Assembly: GCA_030704615.1 (NCBI GenBank) | Contig: CM060734.1 | Coordinates: 11,904,001-11,968,000, forward strand | DNA length: 64,000 nucleotides | Source: Takakia lepidozioides | Taxonomy: Eukaryota; Streptophyta; Takakiopsida; Takakiales; Takakiaceae | Direction: 5' to 3' | Shown: in pieces, positions 1 through 10,909 of the stretch | Numbering within the stretch: position 1 is the stretch's first letter | Layout of the letters: each line of letters opens with the position of its first letter | Made by a program: the position numbers and the translations under genes | The notes under the pieces: generated by a model | What the model was told of the DNA's origin: nothing | Database searches by the model: none | What the model saw: only the letters and a program-made list of their open reading frames with translations

Positions 1-26
1 TTTCACAAGAGGTAGAATGTGAGAGA

Positions 27-3000
27 ATGGTTGGAAATGGAGGGGGACTAGGGGGCTTCATGCGAAGACCAAGTAGCAACGCCAACTGTTTTAAGAGCGC
101 CAAGCCCAGTATGGAGCTGCCAAAGCTGCAGCCCCGTGTTGCCTCCACGTTTCCACCTCCGCACAAAACCCAGCTGCCCATGCGGTACCAGATACAACAC
201 TATCAAAATCCGAATACTGCTCGCTTTCCATGCCGGAAAAACGTGTGGATCGTTCTTATTATCTCTTCTGTTTTCTTCCTTACAATGTATCTCCTCTCGA
301 TCGCGCGAGGGATGCAATTTCCATCCCAATTGCAGAGGGCAAAGAAGGGGTATGGGATCATTATTGATGCTGGTAGCTCAGGATCTCGTCTTCACGTATT
401 TCAGTACACGCAAGGTGTTCTCCCTGCTGTAGATCTAGTAGGTCGCGAGTCCCTCTCGCTTAAAAGGACACCAGGACTTTCGTCCTTTGCAGATAACCCG
501 AAGTCTGCAGGGGCATCATTGAAGGATCTTCTCGAGTTTGCAAGGGGGAAGGTTCCGGAGAGGGAAAGGCCAATGACAAGGGTTTATCTCATGGCCACGG
601 CTGGATTGAGACGCCTCGATCACCAGATCCAGGATGAAGTGCTGGACTCATGCAGGCTAGTAATTCGAGCTTCGGGTTTTTCCTTTAAAGACGAATGGGC
701 GTCTGTCATCACCGGTTGGTCAATCTTTCAACATACCGTCTCATTACTAAATACATTGCTTCAGATGTCTACGAAGAGCTCACATTACTAAACCTAATTC
801 GAATTGAAGAAACTGGTGTGGGAAGGCCTAATTATAGTTAATGGTAGGTGAGTCTACTAGAGGCTGTTTCAAAGAAACAAACAGCGCCCTTGACCTAAAA
901 TTGATGTCTCCCTAAGTAGTTAATCTTGGTATTAGCCAATAGCCATCTACTTCCTGACGAAAATGGGCGATTCATGACCACAAATGCTGTTCTGCTACCC
1001 TCTTCCCACAAAAATTTGATGTGCACAGTTCAGAATTAGTTGATTGCAGAGTAGCAGTCAGAAGCCAGCCCTCCATTAGATAGAGGTTTGATGTTGAAAG
1101 CCTTCAGTTCAGCAGTGAGCAGCATCACATTTCTACATTCTCTTCCTGTGGTTCTTTTCAGAATAGAGTCCCAAGCCTCATTTTCCTATGCCCAAGGCAC
1201 TCCCCAACCAACCTCCTATACCAAGGTGCATTGCCACATACTTCCTTCCAGACCTGCCCATGTTGCTAGCTGCCACAGAAGTGATGCACAGAGCTTGTCC
1301 ACTGGGGATCACAAGTCATCCAAGGAATATAGTCGGATGACTGCTTACTACCTAAGCACTCTTGAGACCAACATCATCCAGAGTGCCTACCGGATTTTAC
1401 CCTGATTTATCATCCCAACTCCTCTAATATTGGATATAAAAAATAAATGGAGTGTGCATGCTTGTTGCATCTTCAGTGGTCCATGTCATTGCAGAGCATC
1501 ATGATGTTGTTAACATGATTACTTTGTCTTTGAATTTTGAAAGAAAAATGTGAGTTGTGTCCGGATGACAGGCACGGATGAAGGAATATATGCATGGGTG
1601 TCTGCCAATTATGCGCTTGGCACACTTCGGGGTGACCCTCTGAAGACCACGGGTATTGTGGAGTTGGGTGGTGCTTCTACCCAGGTCCCAGCCCTCCCCT
1701 TTCTCCCTGCCATGCTCCTCCCCATCCCTCACCTTCTGCTTGTCCAGACCATTTCGTTGGGCCACAAGGCTAGGGCACCCAAACTGTCATAAGCAGAGTA
1801 TCACTCCTCAATAGCCTGTGACAGAGTTGTTGTCTTATGGGCTGATGTCAGCAGACAACAACAATTCCATGTCGACCAAGAAAAGCCTGAGTCCTTCATC
1901 AGTCTCTCTCTTGTTTCTGGTTCTTTTGTACATTTTAATGTAGGCATGGCAGGAAGCTGTAGAAAGGTGCTTCGTCATATGATCTGCAGGAGAGATCTAT
2001 ATTGTAGTTGTGATGTTGTGGATCTGGAGAGAGAGATGGGGATGTGTGACCTGGGGAGGAAGGGCTGCAGGTGACCTTTATTCCAGAGGAGAAAGCGCCA
2101 CCAGCCTTCCATCACTCATTAGAGCTAGGGGGCATAACATACACGCTGTACTCATATAGCTTCCTCAACTTTGGCCAGGTTTGCTCTAAATTATCTACAT
2201 TTCCTGCTCTAGTTCAACACGATGTAGTGTATGAAATTCTTGGCTGTCATGGAACATCCTGGTTGTGGGTGTTGGAGGAGTGGCTAAGCACTGAGGGATG
2301 GACTATGCAGGAGGCAGCATGGGATAGTTTACTGGAGTTAATGCTGGCTGGAGCAGTGAAAGCATGTAAGAGTTTTTGTACAGACCTATTTTTCATCAAT
2401 TGCATTATCCGCGTGCGGCTGACCCAGTCCCTCGTTCTTCTTTCTTCTGCTGCAGCTCAGAATGTGCATATGAAGGGTTGGAATCAGCAGGTATGTAGGA
2501 TCTTGTGAACTGGCCATGGTGGGAAGGGAGTTTCCTTTTAATGACTTTGTGAGTGGGTGTATAGCAGCAAAGCCTGGTTTTGCGGGGGGTGTGGTGGTGG
2601 ATCCATGCACCCCCCGTGGTTATGTGCGAAGTTCGGATGAGACCCAGCGCCATACAGCCAAGGTAGTGGCCACCACGGACAAGCCTGTTACCTCTATCGT
2701 TTCTGTTGGAAACTTCTCTGAGTGTCGAGCTGCAGCTTTTACTATGCTTCAACAAGGACATGGTATGAACCTCTTCTTCAGTGAGAATTATCTTCTTTCA
2801 CAAACGAGTAGGAGGCAAAGTTTAGGAGTAGATGGAAAATTTGCATGGCTCTGAGGCTTCGGGCTGCTATCTCATTTTGTGGCTAGGTCAGCTTGTGCAG
2901 GCCTCTGCCATTGAACTATTTAGGGTTACTAATTAATCACCTGGCCAGAAAGATTTAGCTGGAGACTAGCTTGTGCAGATTGAGCTCCCTTCCCTCACCA

Positions 3001-4487
3001 TGCCCGCCCCCCCCCCAAAAAAAAGGGCCACCAATGTCACAAAGTCAACTCTGTCAGTAGCTTGGCAAGGTAGTGCCTCAGAATCAAAGGCCTACTGATT
3101 CTGGAAGAATTATTCAACTATCCTGATCTTCCAACTCGGATTGGCATTGATTGCATTCCTCCTGGGGATCTTTCCCCAGCCTTTCAGTGTGTGTCTCGTC
3201 CCGCCTTTATGCCTTCTTAAATGTTGGTGCCATCCTACTAGTAGTTGCCATCCTGTCCTTCTAAACTGCCTGTCATGGGGAACCTGGTGGTGGGGCTCGG
3301 AGCAGATGACTGCCTGTATTCGAAGTGTGCGATTGGAACTGCTTTCATTCCTGAGCTACGTGGAAAGTTCTTTGCCACAGAGAATTTCTTTTACACATCT
3401 GAGGTCTCTTTTCTTTCTCTTCTCTTCTATAGGATGATTAGACGTCTGCACTCTTGCAAGGCTTGAATTTTAGGTAAGTTTAAACAAGATAGAGGCTGAA
3501 ATTTCTGGCATGCACAAGTATGTATTAGTATCATTCAATCTATATGAAGATGGAATGCCTTGCTATATCAGCTTCTGGACAAAGGCTGCCTCCCTAGGAG
3601 CGAATTCACATAGCATGTTGAAAATTTCTCAGCTGGAAGAGGGATTCTTAATTTACAGGCTCTGACCGTTTAGTGGAAGATCTTAGCAGCAGAAGTGGTC
3701 TGTGATATCCACATTCTCTTTTTCCAGGTTCTGTCAAGTCCATCTTATCTTTTATGCCTTGGTTCTTTCTGGTATACAAGTGAGCAGAGCCCTTCATGAC
3801 CTTCTTCATTGTTGCCATACAACCTTCTGTTGGAGCTTTAGTCCATGCATTAATTCCACCTCTTTATCAGTTACCTCTATTAGCAACTGATGTCCTAGAA
3901 GTGGCATTTGGTTGCTTGTGTCAGTTTTTTCGATTGCCCACCACAACATCACTAGCAGAGATGGAATCGGCAGGAAAGTACTATTGTGGGGAGGACTGGA
4001 AAAGGCTGCAAGAGAAGCACAAGGGTATTGACCAGAAGGACTTGCTGAAGTACTGCTTCTCCAGTGCCTATATTGTTGCGCTAATGCATGACAGCCTGGG
4101 CATTGCTATGCACAGTGATGAACGGTGGGTTAGCTTTCTCTCCTACTTTCTTTTTCCAGCTTGGTTGTGAAATGTGCTCTGGTTAAGAATAAGGACGTCC
4201 TCATGTGGGGCTATGTCGGGTGCAGGATAAAATTCACAAACCAGGTTCATAATGTGCCTCTGGACTGGGCTCTAGGGGCACTGATTGTGCACCTCAGTGA
4301 GGAAGGGCAGCAGTCCGCAGGATGGATCTTCCAAGATGGGTTTCTCAAAATTTTGTCAATACTGGGGGTGGTAAGCTTAGGGGGATTGGCTGTGTGGGGT
4401 GTAGTACGGTGTCGAAGGCCGAACATCACAACAATTTACGATTTAGAAAAGGGGCGATATATCACAACTGCTGCCCGCATTCGCTGA
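27..4487 (+). CDS. apyrase (GDA1/CD39 nucleoside phosphatase), 8 exons
   Basis: The product hydrolyses nucleoside tri- and diphosphates, probably in the Golgi/secretory lumen or at the cell surface. Proposed exons are 27-714, 1572-1684, 2071-2178, 2311-2365, 2565-2762, 3306-3403, 3925-4124 and 4226-4487. All introns are GT-AG, every phase agrees, and the sum is 1722 nt (573 aa plus stop). Visible features are a membrane segment near residues 73-93, ACR1 (IIDAGSSGSRLHVF, ~112-125), ACR2 (YLMATAGLR, ~187-195), ACR3 (TDEGIYAWV), ACR4 (GIVELGGASTQ) and ACR5 (FLNFGQEAAWD, formed by the exon 3/4 junction). A second hydrophobic segment lies at ~526-547, close to the C-terminus. Two membrane anchors fit plant endomembrane apyrases of the APY3-7 type. 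The acceptor of exon 5 could be 3 nt later (2568). The ATG at 27 is the first in frame, but the window starts only 26 nt upstream, so a longer 5' end cannot be excluded. Confidence 0.93.
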
Positions 4488-5149
4488 TTCATTATTTTTG
4501 GGAATACATAAATTTATTCATTTTATGCTTGCTAGTTGTTCACTTTCACGCAGCTTCTACTTGCTATGTATCCTACTTGTGGAAGTTGCGTGTCCTTGGT
4601 AACAGCACGTTGACTGCTGACACATTTTGCATGTCAATTTATGCTAACAGGGCATGAGCTCTTGGGTGTTATGTCTGGCTGTCTTCCAAATTTTGTGTGC
4701 AGCTGATTTCTGGAGAGAAGATTTACAATGTCATTGTAGCAGATGTCCATGCTACAATTTTACTTCCAAGTGGTTAGCTCATGGATCATACTATACGTTA
4801 AAAGCGGGCATGCCAATTTAAGGCCCTCGTCTCAGTACACATATGCCTACTTCAATCTCGGTTGATTAATCTTACTCATATTTGTGCAGTGTAATGCTGT
4901 TTGCTACAACCCCTCAGCCAACTTTTGAGGCCCATCCTATCCTAGATTATCTAGGATTGATTCAGTGGATCTTGAACCTGAATTGTTCTTATTTGCCTGA
5001 AATGAGTATTTTGAGAACATTTGATAACAAATAATAACAAATGTTAAATTCCCATGTCAAGCTCTGGGATTGAAAGATTTTGCACCTTTGACAGCTGCAT
5101 TTCACTCTTGCTGAAAAGAATGGTGTGCCTCATCTTTTTCACTGTACAT
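4488..5149. other. apyrase 3' flank, no gene seen
   Basis: This is the AT-rich 3' untranslated and intergenic stretch after the apyrase stop. I see no ORF with family similarity, no tRNA-like boxes and no repeat shared with the rest of the window. Confidence 0.5.
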
Positions 5150-5477
5150 TTATTTTTTAAATTTAATTTAATTTTTGAACAGGGGAAGGCCCTGAATTAA
5201 TTTTATTGAGTTTATTGTGGGGAAAAAAATTAAAACCCCAGATTACACCATGAGGTACACACACCGTAGTCAGTGATGAACAAACTAACCTCCCGAAGGG
5301 AGAAGATGAAGACAACCTAGGGTTGCAAGCCCTATGTAGAAGTCACACCCCTAGGGGGTTGCTTTGAATGTAGGCAGTCGCTTCTGGACTGGTGAGATCT
5401 ACAAGGAATCCATGAGGTGAATGGCTTAGCAGCCGCTTGGAACCTGTCCGAAGCTTATTTGTGTGCACGAATGGATC

Positions 5478-5816
5478 TCAACGAAATTTCAGTCTAGCAG
5501 CCGATTTGATGTGGCGCCAATTGATATCCCTGTCAAACTCGGGGGACGCCGCCATGGAGGGGTGTGTTGAGGTCTCGCCATCGATCTGGCGGTTGAGCTG
5601 CCCAGGCACAGTGGGATGGTGACGAGCTAATGTAGAGAAGATCGTTTCTTGCCCAAGTGCTGGCGAAGTGACCGTGGATTGCTGCCGCTTGTTGGGGTCT
5701 TCTTGCGACATCTTAAGGACTCTGTTGGCTATTTGCCATAGCTGTACAGTTTCTTTTTGTAATGGATTCTTGGTAAGCTTGATTGTATATTGATTTCTGA
5801 GAGAGAATGTACTCAT
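5478..5816 (-). CDS. small 3'-terminal ORF of LINE-B
   Basis: This 112-codon ORF lies downstream of the RT ORF in the same LINE relic. It ends with a segment containing SPEFDRDINWRHIKS. The ORF at 27516-27803, at the 3' end of a different LINE, has SSEFERDVNWKHLK in the equivalent place. The conserved charged and aromatic positions suggest a common 3' segment. I do not recognise a function. It may be the C-terminal end of a longer ORF2 or a 3' segment acquired by both elements. Confidence 0.45.
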   Translation of the reverse strand: MSTFSLRNQYTIKLTKNPLQKETVQLWQIANRVLKMSQEDPNKRQQSTVTSPALGQETIFSTLARHHPTVPGQLNRQIDGETSTHPSMAASPEFDRDINWRHIKSAARLKFR

Positions 5817-5947
5817 AAGACGTTGTTTGCCGTAGCCTTGTGGCTATTGACCCCGCGCCCAGTTTGAGTGGAAAGCAAAGGGATAGAACCTACCTCTGTC
5901 AGGGGCTGACATTGGTAGTAAGACTTACCTTTATACAAAGAATTGAT

Positions 5948-7150
5948 TCAGGTTTTCCAGATATCCTCTAGAAATCCCATCACACAAGCATCAATCTGCT
6001 GTGTGTGATTTGCCCAAAAATTAGGCCTCAGAAGGGCCTGGGCTTTTGGCTCAGCCTCGAGACTTTCAAAGTTGGTAAACAGAGGTACAGGCACAATTCT
6101 CTTGAGGAGAGCTTCTCTCTGGTGAGAGTACCCCATACAGTGAATCATAAAATGAATTGTGCCCACACAACGGTAATTGCACTCTCCCTTTCCTCTCTGC
6201 TTCTGTTTACTGTTCAAAGGTAGGCTTCGTGCCCTGAGTTTAAATTTCAGTCTGGTGCCGAGAGTGGGTAGACCCTTGAGGTCATCCATGATATCCTCCC
6301 CCATGTCACAGACTGGAAACAGGTTCAGGGAAGTTTTCTGCCTAACTTCATTTGCATCAGACAATTTACTGGTAACAGACATGGTTTTGGACACTACAGT
6401 CTCTAAGTCAGATTTATCCAGCAAGGTCAAGACTTGCGGGTCCAGATTCAGATCCTTGAGAATATCTTCTACTCTCTTCTGCCATGACTCAGCCTGTTTG
6501 ACAGGGCGGTCCTGTTTCCAAGATATAGAGTCGATTAACTTAGGGTATCTGGTGTTGGACATGTGTTGCAACTGACCCCACCATCTGACCTTGAATTCAT
6601 CTCGTCGGGAGCTTAAGGAAGGGATGCCAAACTCACCCCGAATAGCCACATTGGCTGTTTTGGAGCATGCTGACATGCACTCATTAAGCATCCCCACTTG
6701 AATGGATTCTAGAGACTTAGCCTGGTTGGAGTTATCAACCCATATAGAAGATCCGTACTCCAAGGTAGGTCTAATAACGTGGCAAAGCAAGGTTTTCTTG
6801 ACCTCAGAGTTAATCCCTCTGCAGTGAAAAAATTTAGCGAGACTCAGCGCTTTGCCCTTGCCAGTTTGAACAACTTTCTGGATATGTGCATCCCAGTTAC
6901 AGTTGGAAGAAAACTCAACGCCCAGGTATGTGTAGGAAGAGAGGACTGGAATCTCTTGGCTACCCCACTGCCACTTAAGATCACTTCCTCCCTCTCCTCT
7001 GTCGTTGAATGCCACATTTACTGACATTAGCCTCTAGCCCCCAAAGATCAAAATATCTCTTCGCACAATCAATCAATTCCTGGAGGTTGGAAGGAGTCTC
7101 CCCTATGCCTGCGAAGTCATCCGCAAACATAAGGGCTGGAATGGTGGCAT
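5948..7150 (-). pseudogene. LINE-B reverse transcriptase C-terminal half
   Basis: The ORF (359 aa at 5948-7027, with open sequence continuing to ~7150 in another frame) starts upstream with the RT catalytic box FADDFAGIG. It continues with SYTYLGVEFSSNCNWDAHI, the thumb-like segment typical of LINE ORF2, and RPTLEYGSSIWV. Near its end CNYRC...HFMIHC resembles the terminal Cys/His cluster of LINE proteins. The fingers and palm upstream of FADD are missing, so it cannot encode an active RT. Its start is joined directly to the linker ORF at 7158-7682. Confidence 0.75.
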
Positions 7151-7157
7151 CACCCGA

Positions 7158-7682
7158 TTAAGTTACCACTACACCCTTAGTAGTCTTCAGCGCTTGTACT
7201 TGCTGACAACTTTTCGGCTTGTACAAGCGTTGAAGGGCCAACCATAATCTCTTGTCATTACCACCATGGTGGTTTGAGTTTATTTCACTGTATAACTTGT
7301 CCCAATATAATTTCTTCTGAGCCCTTACAAACAGATTGATATCTTTACGGATCTGGTAGTACCTCGCCCACAATTCTTTGTTGGTTTTCAAATTGCAGCA
7401 CTCTTTATAAAGGACTCGTCTCTCAGCTATCTTGAGTTTAATCTCATTGGTCCACCAATTGACAGCTCTACCGCAGCCAATTAGTTTCCTCCCAATGATC
7501 TTGTCAGCCGCAGAGGAGACGAAACTCTCCCAAGAATCCATTGCTCTTTCGACTTCATTTCTTGCATTGTCAGCGCGAGACTGAAGGTCTTGGACCGAAT
7601 GGACAAAATGAGGAAGAGCCTCTTGCAAGGCCTGGACATACTCAGCCTTGACCTCTTCATTATGGAATTTTTCTATGTGCAT
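7158..7682 (-). pseudogene. LINE-B ORF2 segment between endonuclease and RT
   Basis: This 174-aa ORF has the charged, helix-rich composition of the region before the RT fingers in LINE ORF2, including WWTNEIKLKIAERR, YYQIRKDINLFVRAQKKLYW and a KRLWLALQRLYKP segment. It ends at TTKGVVVT, immediately before the FADD-containing part. A normal ORF2 would have several hundred residues of RT core between these two parts. Confidence 0.65.
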
Positions 7683-7730
7683 TCACAAAAAATAGCAAAA
7701 ATGGCATTCCTGGGACAATGGTTGGAGCCT

Positions 7731-9866
7731 CGATGGGAGACCTTGAATGGTTCCACGAAGGATGGGAATAGGAGGAGTGGAACCATAGTAAGAACCAACG
7801 TATTTTGTGGTGTTGTTGGTGTAGATGTTACCAATGAGTTGGATAACATCTGTAGGGTATCCTAAATCTGTCATGATGGCGAGCAGGCGGGGGTGGTCTA
7901 GGGATCCAAAGGCATTTTTGAAGTCGATGTAGAGAAGATAGATGTCTTGTTTGGTGAGTTTTGCATCTTCCAGAGCCGGTAGGACATATTATATCTGTCT
8001 GGTGGTACTCCTCGTAGCGTGGAAACCTTCTTGTGGGTCGCTGAGGATCCGGTGTTGTTCCCCATAGGTAGACAGCATTGTTGTCAGGGTGTTAGTGAAT
8101 AGTTTGTATATAATGTTAGCTAGTGCGATAGGCCTATAGTTACCAAGGTCCGTGGGGTCACCTTTTTTGAATAGTAGTATGGTCCTGCTATGCTTCCAAG
8201 AGTGTGGTATACGGTGGAGCTGGTAGCAGAGTTGGAAAAATTTAAAGAGGAGGTCATGGAATTGGGGTTCAAGTGCTTGGAGGATGGCGTTGGGCATGAG
8301 GTCTGGGCCTGGCGCCTTGGCTTTGGATAGGTTTTTGAGGCATGAGTCGTATAGGTCAATTATGAAGAGATTCAATATACGGTCTGTAGGGGGGCCGCGT
8401 TTTTCTAGGGAGAAACCGTCAAGGTCGTGCCACGGATAATGCTTGACTTTGCATAAGCAAGTGGGTGCGTGTTGGCTTGGATGCAGGCAATTAGAGACTG
8501 TGGGTGTGTATGAAGTCGATGTCTGCGACCATATTTCATCCCTAATGTCATCAGGTTTGGTTAATAGGTGGCCTAGTCTGCGTTTGAGACAGTCAATGGG
8601 AGGGTTAATTGCAGGATTGAAGATAGCTTTGTGGGCTCGTTCAGGGTGTTCATATAATAGTTTGCCAAAGGAGGCAACAATTTTTTTGTGATTGGCTGTG
8701 GCTTTTTCTTTTGTGATAAGGTATGCCGCTTTTTTTGCATTACGACCGATTTTGGATAGGGAGGCAAGCCATTGGGGAAGGGAGGGGGTGTCCGTGGGTG
8801 GAGGTAGGAGTGGTTGGCATACTTCTAATGTATTTAAACAGGTTATGCGGGGGTCAGTTCTCCGATTGTTATATGTCGGGGATGGGGAGTGGGGTATGAC
8901 GGCAAGGGCCCGTCGGATGGTGTGGTAGATATTGAGTTGGGAGGACCATGCCCGTTTCTGGGTCCTAGTGAGATATCCTCCGTTTTGCTTTGAGCGGGCG
9001 GTTTGTGGGAAGTCTGGGGGGGATGAACATGTGGCTAAGACACTTTTAGTCATGTCTAGCATCGTAGATGAGAGAGTAATCTCGGCCTCGGTCCATGCGG
9101 CCTCGGGAGATAAGAGTGTATTAGTGTCTGAGAGGGTAGAGGAGATCTTATGTATGAAGGTAGAGGAGGCCGTGTGACAGTGTTCTTGGAAGGCCTTGAG
9201 ATTGTTTTGTGGGATGGGTGATAGAATTATGGGTTGAGGGGGTGGGGTGTGTACGTCCGGGAGGGGTCGGAAGGGGATAAGAGATGGGGGAAAAGAGATA
9301 GAGATCGGGTAATGATCGGAGTTGCATAGGCTATTGATATGGACGTGATTGTGAAGATATGTGGGGATATCATTACTAAATCTGAGGTAAAAGCCATCAA
9401 GCAAGCTTAGGGAGGAGTAGTGGAGACCTCCTTGTCGGGAGTAGTGGTAATCGGCGGGGATATATTTGAGCTTTAGAGACTGAGTGAATTTGGCCCAGTC
9501 GTGATCCGGGGCCGAGGGTGGTTTGTGAATACCATTATATGAGTGACCTAACAGTGCAATGTCCCTGTTAAAGTCCCCTGCTAGGATGACGTGATGGTGC
9601 TGGTGGTCTGGGTGGGTGACTGTTTTGGGAAATACTATGCAGTATTTCCGGTATGAGGGGGAGGTCGTCTGTATGAGAGGGCATATATAGATGTATAAGG
9701 GTAATGGGGCATAGTGCTGGTGGGTGTAGTTGGATAATTTGTAGGTGTGAGCGGATGGGGATAGGGACGGTGATTTTGGTAGTGGTGTTGGGGGAATGGT
9801 GTGTGCGGAGGATGCCAAGTGCAACTCCGCCCCTAGTGGGCTTATAGGGTGCGGACCTATTTCGCA
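7731..9866 (-). mobile_element. LINE-A copy 1 (endonuclease and partial RT), minus strand
   Basis: This is a non-LTR element read from 9866 downward. The APE-type endonuclease shows AGDFNRD, a LLDGFYL segment and the SDHYPI box (about 9250-9600). The RT shows LLFKKGDPTDLGNYRPIALA and IDFKNAFGSLDHPRLL, then stops at GTIQG near 7731. Frames are broken at ~9600 (frameshift) and ~7989 (stop after TTRQI). Copies of the same family lie at 25296-26765 (+) and 62190-64000 (-). The 5' end is truncated inside the endonuclease and joined to a Ty3 gag at about 9866. Confidence 0.85.
7989..9824 (-). pseudogene. LINE-A1 endonuclease/RT ORF
   Basis: This is the longest open part of LINE-A copy 1, 611 codons. 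The first ~70 residues are out of frame relative to the endonuclease; the true frame joins at the AGDFNRD motif. It continues through the SDHYPI box, a long serine/proline-rich linker and the first RT blocks (LFKKGDPTDLGNYRP). RT motifs around IDFKNAFGSLDHP follow in the same direction after an in-frame stop. The RT palm box with the aspartate pair is missing because LINE-B sequence begins at ~7730. Confidence 0.8.
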
Positions 9867-10130
9867 ATGTTGTACTTAAGTCATTCCAGGTTAGGAAATG
9901 ATTATCAGGGAATCTTGCATACCATTCACTTGCTTTCTTTATAAATGAACAAGGAAACAATCTCATTTTGGCATCATCACCATTCACATTGTTCACAATA
10001 CACATGTGCTCAAATTGGCTGATGTCTACATCAGGATCCCATTTTCCTGCATATATTGGAAAAGGTGGTTTTGCCCGTGTTGGTTGTAATGCCATATGTG
10101 GCCCTACCCCCTGCCCACTGACAGGTGCTG
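9867..10130 (-). pseudogene. Ty3 element C gag, C-terminal fragment
   Basis: On the minus strand this segment reads as a retrotransposon gag matrix/capsid core: YAGKWDPDVDISQFEHM, a KMRLFPCSF segment and EWYARFP...FLTWNDL. These match the conserved pattern of plant Ty3 gag (retrotrans_gag family). It is the downstream half of the gag that begins at 17894. Chromovirus D (10131-17092) lies between the two halves. At 9866 the gag passes directly into LINE-A. Confidence 0.8.
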
Positions 10131-10854
10131 TGTCGCGGCCCTTTGCCTTGAGGGCAAGGGGGTCGGGACACATGAGGGGTTGCCCCTGTGGTGGGGCAGC
10201 GGCAGCGATAGGTATGGGGGCTGAAGCACCCTTGAGTGCCCAAGGCACCCAAGGAGGCGGAGGCGCTCACTAGGTGGAGCCCCGCACACCGGGTTGCGGT
10301 GGGGTGGCTCCACAAGGGGTGGTGGTAGCTTAGCGGGACTTAGTGGGGGTGGCATATGACTCACCATGGGGGCGGAGACCTCGTGGTGGGAGTCGTGGGG
10401 AGTCTTGGGACTCATCACGGTCCATAGGGGCCGTAGTGAGTGGGCCAAGACTCACCGCGATCATCACCGGGAGTCGAGGGTTTTCGTGGTGGTTCACCAT
10501 AAAATGGCATGGCTGGTTGTGAAACCCCCACGGACAGCTACAGAAGTATATATAAGGGGAGTAGTGACCCCGAGAACGGTGCAAGCCCGTTGGTGACCAA
10601 AAACTAGTGAGTAAGCGAGCGAGCCGGAAAGCGACCAAAGAGTGGGGAGCTGTTCCGGACTGCCATCTACCAAAGGGAATTCTCCTAGTCCCAAATAGGT
10701 GGAGGGTTTAGTGGGAAGCGAAGGGGACCGTTATGTCCCGGTGAGCAGCCGAAGCTCCAAGTTGGCCCGGGCGGCTAGGTTGGGAGTCAGGCGCGCGCAT
10801 CAAAGCGAGTAACTATGACTTGAAGGGGAGCTTATCGAAGTGAGGTGCGCGACA
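10131..10854 (+). repeat. 5' LTR of chromovirus D
   Basis: The LTR begins TGTCGCG and ends CGCGACA, a 7-bp perfect terminal inverted repeat. It is 724 bp, the same length as the right copy, with scattered substitutions and single-base indels between them. The PBS lies 2 nt downstream. Confidence 0.95.
10547..10556 (+). promoter_or_regulatory. TATA box in 5' LTR of element D
   Basis: The motif TATATATAAG occurs once, about 300 bp before the LTR end. The same position in the other three LTR copies also carries a TATATATA motif, so it is the probable promoter for the element transcript. Confidence 0.6.
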
Positions 10855-10856
10855 CT

Positions 10857-10868
10857 TGGTATCAGAGC
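10857..10868 (+). other. primer binding site of element D (tRNA-iMet)
   Basis: TGGTATCAGAGC follows the LTR end after 2 nt. It is complementary to the 3' end of plant initiator methionine tRNA and is the usual minus-strand primer site of chromoviruses and copia elements. Confidence 0.9.
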
Positions 10869-10909
10869 TTAGAGTTCAGTACGCGATCGTCCTTGGGATT
10901 GGCCTCCTC

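Larger units (their letters stand above)
5150..7730 (-). mobile_element. degraded LINE (LINE-B), minus strand, 5' truncated
   Basis: This is a non-LTR retrotransposon relic read from about 7730 down to 5150. It holds the linker that normally separates endonuclease and RT (7158-7682), the RT end from its FADD motif onward, a C-terminal cysteine/histidine cluster (5948-7150), a small downstream ORF (5478-5816) and an AT-rich 3' tail near 5150-5230. The last ~700 bp resemble the 3' end of the L1-like LINE at 27157-29340, so 5150-5850 could instead be a separate short copy of that family. The upstream end abuts LINE-A near 7730, where LINE-A stops abruptly after its GTIQG segment, so LINE-B probably landed in LINE-A. 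Confidence 0.7.

Noticed and set aside
1088-1405. 105-codon ORF in the first apyrase intron
   Set aside because: It lies wholly inside the 715-1571 intron, has no family motif and no splice consistency.
2405-2508. Apyrase exon at 2461-2490, between the FGQ exon and exon 5
   Set aside because: Its phase does not fit either neighbour, whereas 2311-2365 fits both and encodes the expected EAAWDSLL after FGQ.
9968-10694. Proline/histidine-rich ORFs on both strands around 10000-10700, repeated at 16200-16930, 46000-46500 and 52100-52700
   Set aside because: They are readings of the chromovirus LTR and recur only because the LTR is repeated four times.
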